7,309 nt of DNA from Lysobacterales bacterium (GTDB taxonomy: Bacteria; Pseudomonadota; Gammaproteobacteria; Xanthomonadales; SZUA-36). Each line of letters begins with the position of its first letter. The first letter of the stretch is position 1. The translations under genes and the position numbers were made by a program. Shown here piece by piece: positions 1-5,348 of this stretch. The stretch is taken from positions 1 to 7,309 of the forward strand of contig JARFQZ010000327.1 of the NCBI GenBank assembly GCA_029287515.1, given 5' to 3'. The notes under the pieces were generated by a model, which was given only the letters and a program-made list of their open reading frames with translations, was not told where the DNA came from and made no database searches.

Positions 1-305
1 ACTTCGCAATCCGAATGGGTGCGGAAGCCGTACTCACCCTCGAAACGGTCGCGGATATCCTGGTGGTTGTAAATTTCGCCGTTTACAGCCAGCGCCTGGC
101 GGCCATTTTCACTCAAAAGGGGCTGGGCGCCCGTGTTGACATCGACGATGGACAGGCGCTCATGTGCGAGCACCGCCGTGTCTGAGGCATAAACGCCGCT
201 CCAGTCAGGACCCCTGTGGCGCAAAAGCCGGGATTGCTTCAGCGCCATTTTTCGGACCAATTTGGGATCCTGGCGTAGTTCCAGTACGCCGAAAATTGAG
301 CACAT
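1..305 (-). CDS. asnB: Asparagine synthetase B (glutamine-hydrolysing), N-terminal part, cut by the window edge
   Basis: Cytosolic enzyme that makes asparagine from aspartate, ATP and glutamine. Only the first 101 codons and two bases of the next are present; the E. coli enzyme has about 554 residues, so most of the protein lies beyond the left edge. I translated this region by hand. It begins MCSIFGV, placing the class II amidotransferase nucleophile at Cys2, which is exposed once Met1 is removed. Family glutaminase motifs follow in order: RHRGPDWSG (29-37), AHERLSIVD (47-55), NGEIYN (75-80) and SDCE (98-101). Arg50, Asn75, Glu77 and Asp99 match the glutamine-binding residues of E. coli AsnB (R49, N74, E76, D98 when counted from Cys1). 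The synthetase domain is not visible. The start is fixed by the Cys2 requirement and an AAGGAA ribosome site 5 nt upstream. The gene reads the same way as the HEAT cluster but probably has its own promoter in the 91-bp gap. Identity is near certain; completeness cannot be judged. Confidence 0.96.
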   Translation of the reverse strand, partial: MCSIFGVLELRQDPKLVRKMALKQSRLLRHRGPDWSGVYASDTAVLAHERLSIVDVNTGAQPLLSENGRQALAVNGEIYNHQDIRDRFEGEYGFRTHSDCE

Positions 306-310
306 CAGGG

Positions 311-316
311 TTCCTT
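311..316 (-). promoter_or_regulatory. Ribosome binding site of asnB
   Basis: On the minus strand AAGGAA lies 5 nt before the ATG at 305-303. It supports the start that places the catalytic cysteine at position 2. Confidence 0.75.
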
Positions 317-328
317 GTTCACCATCTT

Positions 329-339
329 GGGGAAACCCC
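329..339. repeat. GGGG-AAA-CCCC inverted repeat in the asnB leader
   Basis: A perfect 4-bp GC dyad around a 3-base loop. If asnB starts from the promoter proposed at 342-370, this dyad falls at the very start of the mRNA, before the ribosome site. It could be a small 5' stem or an operator half. It is short enough to be chance. Confidence 0.3.
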
Positions 340-341
340 TA

Positions 342-370
342 ATGTTAAGCCTTATGCGCTTGTGATCCAA
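342..370 (-). promoter_or_regulatory. Possible sigma70-type promoter of asnB
   Basis: On the minus strand TTGGAT (365-370) and TAACAT (342-347) are separated by exactly 17 bp. The -10 matches TATAAT at 4 of 6 positions and the -35 matches TTGACA at 3 of 6, so it would be weak or activator-dependent. It lies 37 bp before the asnB start, in the gap after the HEAT gene stop. This is inference from pattern only. Confidence 0.35.
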
Positions 371-375
371 GCGCA
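355..375. repeat. Perfect 8-bp inverted repeat (TGCGCTTG / CAAGCGCA)
   Basis: TGCGCTTG at 355-362 pairs perfectly with CAAGCGCA at 368-375 around the 5-base loop TGATC. It lies 22 bp downstream of the HEAT gene stop (minus strand) and covers the proposed asnB -35. Neither strand has a T-run after the stem, so it is not a classical intrinsic terminator. A regulator binding site or a rho-assisted 3' end stem are the alternatives. Confidence 0.45.
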
Positions 376-396
376 AAGAGGCCAGTGGAGCAGTTT

Positions 397-1422
397 TCAG
401 CGGGTCAGCAATTCCTCCAGCGCGGCAAGGGCTTCATCGTCGTCTGAATGGGCAAGCCAGAACATGGCCTGACGCCTTATTTCACGCGGCTGTTCCGGGT
501 CCTGTGCCAGGTCCAGGAGTATCCGCGTCGCTTTGCGTTGCGGCAGTTGAGAAATGGCGAAAATAGCCTGCTCCAGGACCTCTTCATCTTTCTCACCGGC
601 AAGTGTGTCCAGCAACAGGTTTTCCGCCTGCTCCGGATATTCCTCGGCCAGCCAGAACAGTGCATTTCCCCGCTGCTCCGGATCTGCGTCGTTGCGGCTA
701 ATTTCAACCAGCAGGGCTAATGCCTCTGGAGAGTCATTCTGTGCCAGTGCGAAATTGATGTGTTGGCGCGTATCTCCGTGAGGCAATTCGTCCAGCAGCT
801 CATCCAGCGCCCTGTAACCGCCGATACCACGAGCTTCACCAAGCCAGAACACGGCTTCCTCGGACAGCCCGCTGTCTCCATCCGTGACAAGGGCGTGCAG
901 GTTCTTCGTGGCCACCGGACTGGCGTGTAGCGCGGTCGCATAAAGTGCTGCGTCGCTGGCGTCATGCCTTGAAGACCTTGCAACGCTGTCCAGCCACTCA
1001 AGGCTGGCGGTGTCGTCAGTGGCGCCTATCCAGGTGACTTCGGCTCCGCCACCATCTACCGGGCAGTCCTCGCCCACTATCCGTACCGCTTTCAAGCTTC
1101 CGCCGCTCATCCTGGCGTAGGCAATGACGTTCTGCGCCAGCGGCGAGTCACGTCGCGTGCCGTAGCTGTGGTGATCGGTCAGCAAACTACAGCCCACCGC
1201 GCGGTTGCTGTTCCAGTTGCCCTGCCAGCAGCAAGGCGAGCGGGTACCTTCGATGACCGGCATTCTGAAGGCCACCCAACCCTTTGAAACCTCGCTCATT
1301 GCCAATGCAGGATCACTGATTGGCGTGCGGTCTGTCACCGTTGCATTGGTCAGCGTGCCGGGTTGCGCCCATGCACCGCCACTGAGGATCGTCAGCATCA
1401 ACCCCATTATCCAGGTGTTCAT
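397..1422 (-). CDS. Exported HEAT-repeat protein with a cysteine-containing N-terminal domain
   Basis: 341 residues. Residues 1-19 form a signal peptide ending AWA before Gln20, so the mature protein should be periplasmic or surface-exposed. Residues 20-145 form a region I do not recognise, with a CCW motif (Cys64, Cys65) plus Cys78 and Cys120, which could form disulfides after export. From about 155 to 341 there are roughly six HEAT-type helical repeats; recurring signatures include AVFWLGEA (190-197), ALFWLAEE (254-261), AIFAISQL (286-293) and AMFWLAHS (319-326). HEAT arrays bind proteins, and no catalytic motif is visible. The start overlaps the stop of the preceding HEAT gene by ATGA, with GGAG 8 nt upstream, indicating translational coupling. 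It is the last gene of the sigma/anti-sigma/HEAT/HEAT cluster. A role as sensor, scaffold or output of that system is inferred from context. The HEAT assignment is firm; the function is unknown. Confidence 0.88.
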   Translation of the reverse strand: MNTWIMGLMLTILSGGAWAQPGTLTNATVTDRTPISDPALAMSEVSKGWVAFRMPVIEGTRSPCCWQGNWNSNRAVGCSLLTDHHSYGTRRDSPLAQNVIAYARMSGGSLKAVRIVGEDCPVDGGGAEVTWIGATDDTASLEWLDSVARSSRHDASDAALYATALHASPVATKNLHALVTDGDSGLSEEAVFWLGEARGIGGYRALDELLDELPHGDTRQHINFALAQNDSPEALALLVEISRNDADPEQRGNALFWLAEEYPEQAENLLLDTLAGEKDEEVLEQAIFAISQLPQRKATRILLDLAQDPEQPREIRRQAMFWLAHSDDDEALAALEELLTR

Positions 1423-2786
1423 CCGTTTTTCTCCAGCATTTCAAACAGGTACTCGTTCGCTTCTTCCGAATCCATGATGGTCAGCATTTGCATCATTTCA
1501 CGTTTCAGCTCAGGATCCTGCTCGGTTTTCATCAGGCTGAGCAGCGCGTCCGCATCGTCCATGATCATCATCGACTGGATCACGGCCGATTTCTCTTCAC
1601 GCGACGCATTCGGATAAATGCTGACCAGTTTCTCTGCCACCCCGTCGCCTTCACTGATCGCCAGGCTCTGAATGGCGGCGGCACGCAGATCTTCATCCTG
1701 CTCGGCCTCCAGTACTTTCATCAGTCCGTCGGTGTCCCCGGCAATGGCCATGGCCTCCAGGATGGCTAGCCGGGATTCGCGAGTCGTCATGCTGCTGTAA
1801 AGCTCACCGAGTTCTTCAGTCGCTTCCATGATCCCCAGAACCTGGATGGCCTGTTTCTGCAATTCCGGATCTTTCTCGGTACGCAGGATGGTCAGTGCCA
1901 GGGGCCTGGCTTCATCCATGATCGTGAGCGCTTCGAGAATGGTCGACTTTTCCCCGGGGCTGTTGGCATTCTCGTACAGCATCTGCAGAAGCTCCGCGGC
2001 TTCGTCGTCTTCTTCCATGGCAATTCCGTAAATGGCCGCGCGGCGCAGTTCGGGATCGCTTTCATCGGCCAAAACCTGTTTCAACATTCCGCTTTCACCG
2101 GCGATGGACAGCGCTTCGATGATTACTACCCGGGTTTCCCGGTCCTGAGTCGTGCCATAAAGTGACTGCAATTCGGCAGATGCTTCCATCGTTCCGAGGA
2201 TATGAATGGCATTGCGTTGTGCTTCCGGATCGTCGCTGTTGCGGGCGAAATCGATCAGCGCGCTCTTCGCTTCGGGCGCGTCGTTCACCGCCAATACAAA
2301 CAGTGCGTCCTGGCGGACACTTGCAGAGTCTGCATTGCGCGCAAGGTCCAGTACCAGCGGCATAGCCCGTTCAGGATCCCGGTCCATCAATTGAACCAGC
2401 GCAAACAGCCGCAGCTCATCGTCCATGACCTGATCACTGCCGGTGGCCTGTGCAACCGATTTCTCGGGATCCTGGTATTCGATTCTCAGCGCCTGGCCTT
2501 CCTTGACCCAGCGGCTTTCAGGATACCCGCGCTCGAGCTTCCTGAGTTCACGCTCGGCTTCCCTGTTTCGCCCGGCCTTGTGCAGCGCATAGGCTCTCCA
2601 GTACAAGGCGGCATCGGCCTGGTCCCGGTCATCCCGGATGGCTTGCTCGAAATATTCCGCAGCTTCCATCCATTGCTGCTCACGCAGCGCTTTCTGGCCG
2701 TCGTCGTAGGGTGTCTGCGCCAGTGCGGCGGTTGCCAGTAATACCGTTGCCAGCGCGATTCGTTTGAAAAGTGTCTTGATCCGCAT
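1419..2786 (-). CDS. Exported TPR-like and HEAT-repeat protein
   Basis: 455 residues. The signal peptide has a basic start (MRIKTLFKR), a hydrophobic core and a likely cut after ALA (residue 23). Residues 25-103 look like TPR helices of the kind found in tol-pal-associated proteins (YDDGQKALREQQW, then ALYWRAYALHKAGR, then LRKLERGYPES). Residues 120-453 carry about eleven HEAT repeats of roughly 30 residues, with signatures such as AIHILGTME, AIYGIAMEE and AIQVLGIME. A block of four repeats is duplicated (annotated separately). The mature chain has no cysteine and no catalytic motif, so a protein-binding solenoid in the periplasm is the natural reading. The ribosome site AAGGAAA (2792-2798) overlaps the TAA of the anti-sigma gene and lies 5 nt before this ATG. 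Its 3' end overlaps the next HEAT gene by 4 bp. It probably works with the anti-sigma factor, but that is inference from gene order. Fold confidence is high; function is unknown. Confidence 0.9.
   Translation of the reverse strand: MRIKTLFKRIALATVLLATAALAQTPYDDGQKALREQQWMEAAEYFEQAIRDDRDQADAALYWRAYALHKAGRNREAERELRKLERGYPESRWVKEGQALRIEYQDPEKSVAQATGSDQVMDDELRLFALVQLMDRDPERAMPLVLDLARNADSASVRQDALFVLAVNDAPEAKSALIDFARNSDDPEAQRNAIHILGTMEASAELQSLYGTTQDRETRVVIIEALSIAGESGMLKQVLADESDPELRRAAIYGIAMEEDDEAAELLQMLYENANSPGEKSTILEALTIMDEARPLALTILRTEKDPELQKQAIQVLGIMEATEELGELYSSMTTRESRLAILEAMAIAGDTDGLMKVLEAEQDEDLRAAAIQSLAISEGDGVAEKLVSIYPNASREEKSAVIQSMMIMDDADALLSLMKTEQDPELKREMMQMLTIMDSEEANEYLFEMLEKNG
1512..2231 (-). 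repeat. Tandem 120-residue super-repeat inside the HEAT protein (protein level)
   Basis: Residues 186-305 (2231-1872) align with residues 306-425 (1871-1512) at a constant offset of 120, slipping to 119 near the end. Matching pairs include DPEAQRNAIHILGTMEAS with DPELQKQAIQVLGIMEAT, then IIEALSIAG with ILEAMAIAG, then EKSTILEALTIMDEA with EKSAVIQSMMIMDDA. Each unit holds four HEAT repeats. The similarity is at the protein level; I did not align the bases. Confidence 0.8.
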
Positions 2787-2796
2787 AGTGGTTTCC

Positions 2797-3555
2797 TTAT
2801 GTCGAAATCTGGGGTTGTTTGAGTTGCTGATTCATGACACGCAATCGGAATAACAGGGTGTCCCTGACTTCCTGCTGCATGCGGTTGAGCGTTTGGGGGG
2901 AAGCCTTGTGCGCCTCGTAGGCCAGCTCGATCAGAAGCGGCTCCAGTTCCGCAAGAAACTGCGCCAACTGGTGCTTGCCCTGGTCTGCTGCAGCCTTCCG
3001 GTACAGGCGGTTTGCCACCAGCATGTCTGTCGCCCGTTCAGCTTCGGTTGAAGCGGCCCCGGACTCATTGGCGAAACGGGTCAGCTCGAGGTTAAGCTGG
3101 TCCAGGTGCCCGGATACGGATGCGGTCAACAACCGCCCTGTATCCAGGCCGGGAATTGCGGCTACTGTCTGGGTATCCATCGTGGCTGGCGCCAACTGAT
3201 CCGGCTGGTTCGCCTGCCGACCCAGCATAAAAGCCAGGCTCGCAACCAATGCGAGGGACAGTGCGCCTGCCAGGCTGAACCTGGGCTGCATCATGTTAGA
3301 AAACCAGGTTTTCCAGCGCGAAGCAGCGGGTACATAGTCCGGCGTCAGCCTCGACTCAATCTGCCGCCAGACTTCTGACCCGTAATCGTCTTTGCGAACC
3401 GGGGGCATCAACTCGTCGATACGCATGAGTTCCGCGCTCAAGGTCTCGAAACGCTGTGACAGCTCCGGTGAGCGGGCGACTTCGGCCGCCAGGTCAGGAT
3501 TTTCATGCTCGCCGTAATACAACAGCGTCAGGTCATCATCGGTAATGTGTTTCAT
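2797..3555 (-). CDS. Membrane-anchored anti-sigma factor-like protein without zinc ligands
   Basis: 252 residues. The N-terminal part (1-90, starting MKHITDDDLTLLYYGE) is acidic and helical, as in cytoplasmic sigma-binding domains. One membrane segment lies at about 94-112 (FSLAGALSLALVASLAFML). The remaining 140 residues would be periplasmic and are mostly predicted helical (about 150-245, ending MNQQLKQPQIST). The chain contains no cysteine at all, so it cannot be a zinc-type (HxxxCxxC) anti-sigma factor. The name rests mainly on position: its ATG overlaps the sigma gene stop by 4 bp (ATGA, 3552-3555), the usual sigma/anti-sigma arrangement, and its topology fits. It would hold the sigma factor at the inner membrane and release it on an envelope signal, possibly through proteolysis. 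The HEAT genes follow after 10 bp. An unrelated membrane protein cannot be fully excluded. Confidence 0.78.
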   Translation of the reverse strand: MKHITDDDLTLLYYGEHENPDLAAEVARSPELSQRFETLSAELMRIDELMPPVRKDDYGSEVWRQIESRLTPDYVPAASRWKTWFSNMMQPRFSLAGALSLALVASLAFMLGRQANQPDQLAPATMDTQTVAAIPGLDTGRLLTASVSGHLDQLNLELTRFANESGAASTEAERATDMLVANRLYRKAAADQGKHQLAQFLAELEPLLIELAYEAHKASPQTLNRMQQEVRDTLLFRLRVMNQQLKQPQIST

Positions 3556-4103
3556 GTCGTCACCAGTGGAGCGAGTTCAATACGCATTTTTTTCACTGCG
3601 CGAAAGACAGCCTGTTTGCAGGCGCTCGTGCTCATGTCGAGGATCTGGGCGATTTCCTTGATCGTGTGCCCTTCGAAATGCCTCAGCATCAGGGCAGCGC
3701 GTTCGGTATCGCTGAGGTTCATCATCGCAGCGTGCGCCTGCTCCTGGACGTCGATCTGGATATCGTGCCTGGGCTGACTGGCGCCGGCCGCCATGTGTTC
3801 CAGCTCCGGCGCCCCGGTTTCGTGCCGGGACACGCGGGACTGCTTGCGCAGGTAATCCATCGCCGTGTTGACCGTGATACGGTGCAGCCAGGATCTGAAG
3901 CCCGACTGCATGCGGAAGCCACCGATTTTGCGCCAAGCCTTCAGAAACGCTTCCTGCACAATGTCATCGGCAGCATTCTCATCACCACAAAGCCGCCACG
4001 CCAGCCGGAACATCGCATGGCTATGCTCCAGCACCAGCTCACGAAAGGCCATCCGGTCCCCCGCCGCAGCTCTCTTGATAATTTGTTGTTCAGCCCTGGT
4101 CAT
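3552..4103 (-). CDS. ECF-type RNA polymerase sigma factor (RpoE-like, sigma-70 family)
   Basis: 183 residues, the usual ECF length, with only sigma domains 2 and 4. Domain 2 spans about 20-90: DIVQEAFLKAWR (47-58) is the core-binding region 2.2, and FRSWLHRITVNTAMDYLRKQ (69-88) covers regions 2.3-2.4, which open and read the -10. A linker follows at 91-124. Domain 4 spans about 125-178 and has a helix-turn-helix that reads the -35 (HTIKEIAQILDMSTSACKQA, 146-165, then VFRAVKKMR). The ATG at 4103-4101 is the only reasonable start: an in-frame TAG lies 21 bases further upstream with no other start between, and the next Met (18) would remove the entry to domain 2. No Shine-Dalgarno precedes it. 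It leads a four-gene cluster and is coupled to its anti-sigma by an ATGA overlap. It probably activates its own promoter. The family is certain; the signal and regulon are unknown. Confidence 0.95.
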   Translation of the reverse strand: MTRAEQQIIKRAAAGDRMAFRELVLEHSHAMFRLAWRLCGDENAADDIVQEAFLKAWRKIGGFRMQSGFRSWLHRITVNTAMDYLRKQSRVSRHETGAPELEHMAAGASQPRHDIQIDVQEQAHAAMMNLSDTERAALMLRHFEGHTIKEIAQILDMSTSACKQAVFRAVKKMRIELAPLVTT

Positions 4104-4109
4104 TTCAAA

Positions 4110-4137
4110 AGTATAGACGGGCCCCTAACCGGTTTGG
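4110..4137 (-). promoter_or_regulatory. Candidate autoregulated ECF promoter of the sigma gene
   Basis: On the minus strand AACC, read from the plus-strand GGTT near 4136-4139, is followed after 16 bp by CGTC (4116-4119) and directly by TATACT (4110-4115). ECF promoters often pair an AAC-type -35 with a CGT-type -10 at about this spacing, and ECF genes are commonly autoregulated. The TATACT box ends only 6 nt before the ATG, so a transcript starting here would be leaderless or nearly so. That fits the lack of a ribosome site. Pattern-based inference only; box edges are approximate to a base or two. Confidence 0.4.
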
Positions 4138-4141
4138 TTAG
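4125..4141. repeat. Operator-like dyad CTAACC-GGTTT-GGTTAG upstream of the sigma gene
   Basis: CTAACC (4125-4130) and GGTTAG (4136-4141) form a perfect 6-bp inverted repeat with a 5-bp spacer. It contains the 8-bp palindrome AACCGGTT (4127-4134) and overlaps the proposed -35. It may be a regulator site controlling the sigma cluster, or the symmetry may simply repeat the AACC promoter element on both strands. Confidence 0.45.
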
Positions 4142-4202
4142 CAAGGAAATTGAATAATTGTGGTAAGGAACAGCGCAAGCAGGAAAGCGCAGCGATCTGG
4201 CG

Positions 4203-4277
4203 CTGGCCGGTTGGCGGAAGCCAGAGGCCAGTTTATTAATGCAGTTGAGTGAAGCCGCCTTCCGCCAAAGGCGGGAG
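4203..4277. repeat. Hairpin cluster after korB
   Basis: The korB-sigma spacer holds three overlapping dyads. CTTCCGCC-AAA-GGCGGGAG (4259-4277) is an 8-bp stem with one G-T pair, 18 bp beyond the korB stop. TTGGCGGAAG (4211-4220) is perfectly complementary to CTTCCGCCAA (4259-4268), so the two could compete for pairing. CTGGCC (4203-4208) pairs with GGCCAG (4226-4231), enclosing TGGC-GGAA-GCCA, with TTTATT following on the plus strand only. The first stem may end or protect the korAB mRNA, but no T-run follows it on the minus strand. The rest of the 4104-4295 spacer shows only the promoter and dyad listed separately. Confidence 0.4.
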
Positions 4278-4295
4278 CAGGGAAGCGAAACTCTC

Positions 4296-5348
4296 CTACT
4301 TCATGAACTTCTGGAGATCCGCGAGCGCTTCGGCACCCGGATTGAGCCGCTCATATTCCATGTCTTTGAGCGGCGTGAACGTCGTGCGGGACTGGGAATG
4401 CATATCCGTGACGTTCTGATCGATGTACAAAAGCCCGGTCACAATTTCACCCCTGGCGCGATAGCGCTCCAGGTAACCCAGCGCATTGTTTCGGCGGGTC
4501 GGATCATAGTCCGGGTCAACCTTGCGCAACAGGATGGTTGAACCGTCGTGCAGCCGGACCGGATGCGTGTCGCCTGCATAATAGCTGGCCTTGATTTCTG
4601 CGCGGGGCGAGATCAGGTCGGCATCGACGGCCCGGTGCTTGTGATCACGAATATAAGAGTAGCTCTTGGTTGAACCATCGTGGTCATTGAAGGTAACACA
4701 GGGTGAGATCACGTCGAGCACGGCACAGCCCGGATGCGCGATGGCGGCCTTGATCAGCGGTACCAGCTGTTCACGGTCGCCGGAGAATCCCCGGCCCACG
4801 AAACTCGCCCCCATCGAAATTGCGGTGGCGACCGCGTTGATGTTCTGCATCTGGTTGACTTCACCCCTTTTCGAAGTGCTGCCCGCGTCGGCAGAGGCGG
4901 AAAACTGGCCTTTGGTGAGGCCATAAACGCCATTGTTTTCGATCAGGTACAACATGTTGACGTTGCGCCGGATCACGTGTCCGAACTGCCCGAAACCTAT
5001 CGACAGCGAATCGCCGTCACCGGATACACCGATACCCACGAGGTCCCGGTTGCCGGCAAGTGCGCCGGTGGCAACCGAAGGCATGCGACCGTGAACCGAG
5101 TTGAAGCCGTGCGCGCCGTGAACAAAATAGGCAGGGGTTTTGGATGAACAACCGATACCGGACATCTTGATCAGCTGCTCCGGCCGCGTGGACATTTCCC
5201 ACAATGCCTGCACCAGTGCGGCGGTAATGGAATCGTGACCACAGCCGGCGCATAGAGTAGACAGGGAACCTTCGTAATCGCGAAGCGTCAGACCCAGTTC
5301 ATTGACTTTCTGTCCCGGCAGATCAATTTTTGGCCTGGCAAAGGTCAT
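4296..5348 (-). CDS. korB: 2-oxoglutarate (2-oxoacid):ferredoxin oxidoreductase, beta subunit
   Basis: Thiamine-diphosphate and 4Fe-4S subunit of a cytosolic enzyme that oxidatively decarboxylates a 2-oxoacid to its acyl-CoA and reduces ferredoxin, a reaction that can run in reverse to fix CO2. I use the start at 5348, giving 350 residues (MTFARPKID...). A start 57 bases upstream is open but would read through the end of korA with an atypical basic sequence, whereas the chosen ATG overlaps the korA stop as ATGA and has AAGGAGG 7 nt upstream. Four cysteines fit the cluster ligands of the family: Cys33 and Cys36 (CAGCGH), Cys67 (GIGCSS) and Cys217 (SPCVTFND). The thiamine-diphosphate motif runs from GDGDS (110-114) to ENN (137-139), followed by GVYGLTKGQ. 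Length and motifs fit KorB. Substrate choice between 2-oxoglutarate and other 2-oxoacids cannot be proved from sequence alone. Confidence 0.93.
   Translation of the reverse strand: MTFARPKIDLPGQKVNELGLTLRDYEGSLSTLCAGCGHDSITAALVQALWEMSTRPEQLIKMSGIGCSSKTPAYFVHGAHGFNSVHGRMPSVATGALAGNRDLVGIGVSGDGDSLSIGFGQFGHVIRRNVNMLYLIENNGVYGLTKGQFSASADAGSTSKRGEVNQMQNINAVATAISMGASFVGRGFSGDREQLVPLIKAAIAHPGCAVLDVISPCVTFNDHDGSTKSYSYIRDHKHRAVDADLISPRAEIKASYYAGDTHPVRLHDGSTILLRKVDPDYDPTRRNNALGYLERYRARGEIVTGLLYIDQNVTDMHSQSRTTFTPLKDMEYERLNPGAEALADLQKFMK

Noticed and set aside
2202..2741. 179-residue open frame on the plus strand
   Set aside because: It is antisense to the clearly coding HEAT/TPR protein. Its composition reflects that gene's codon pattern, and it shows no recognisable domain.
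3666..4157. 163-residue open frame on the plus strand
   Set aside because: It is antisense to the ECF sigma gene and its promoter region; the sigma domains on the minus strand are unmistakable.
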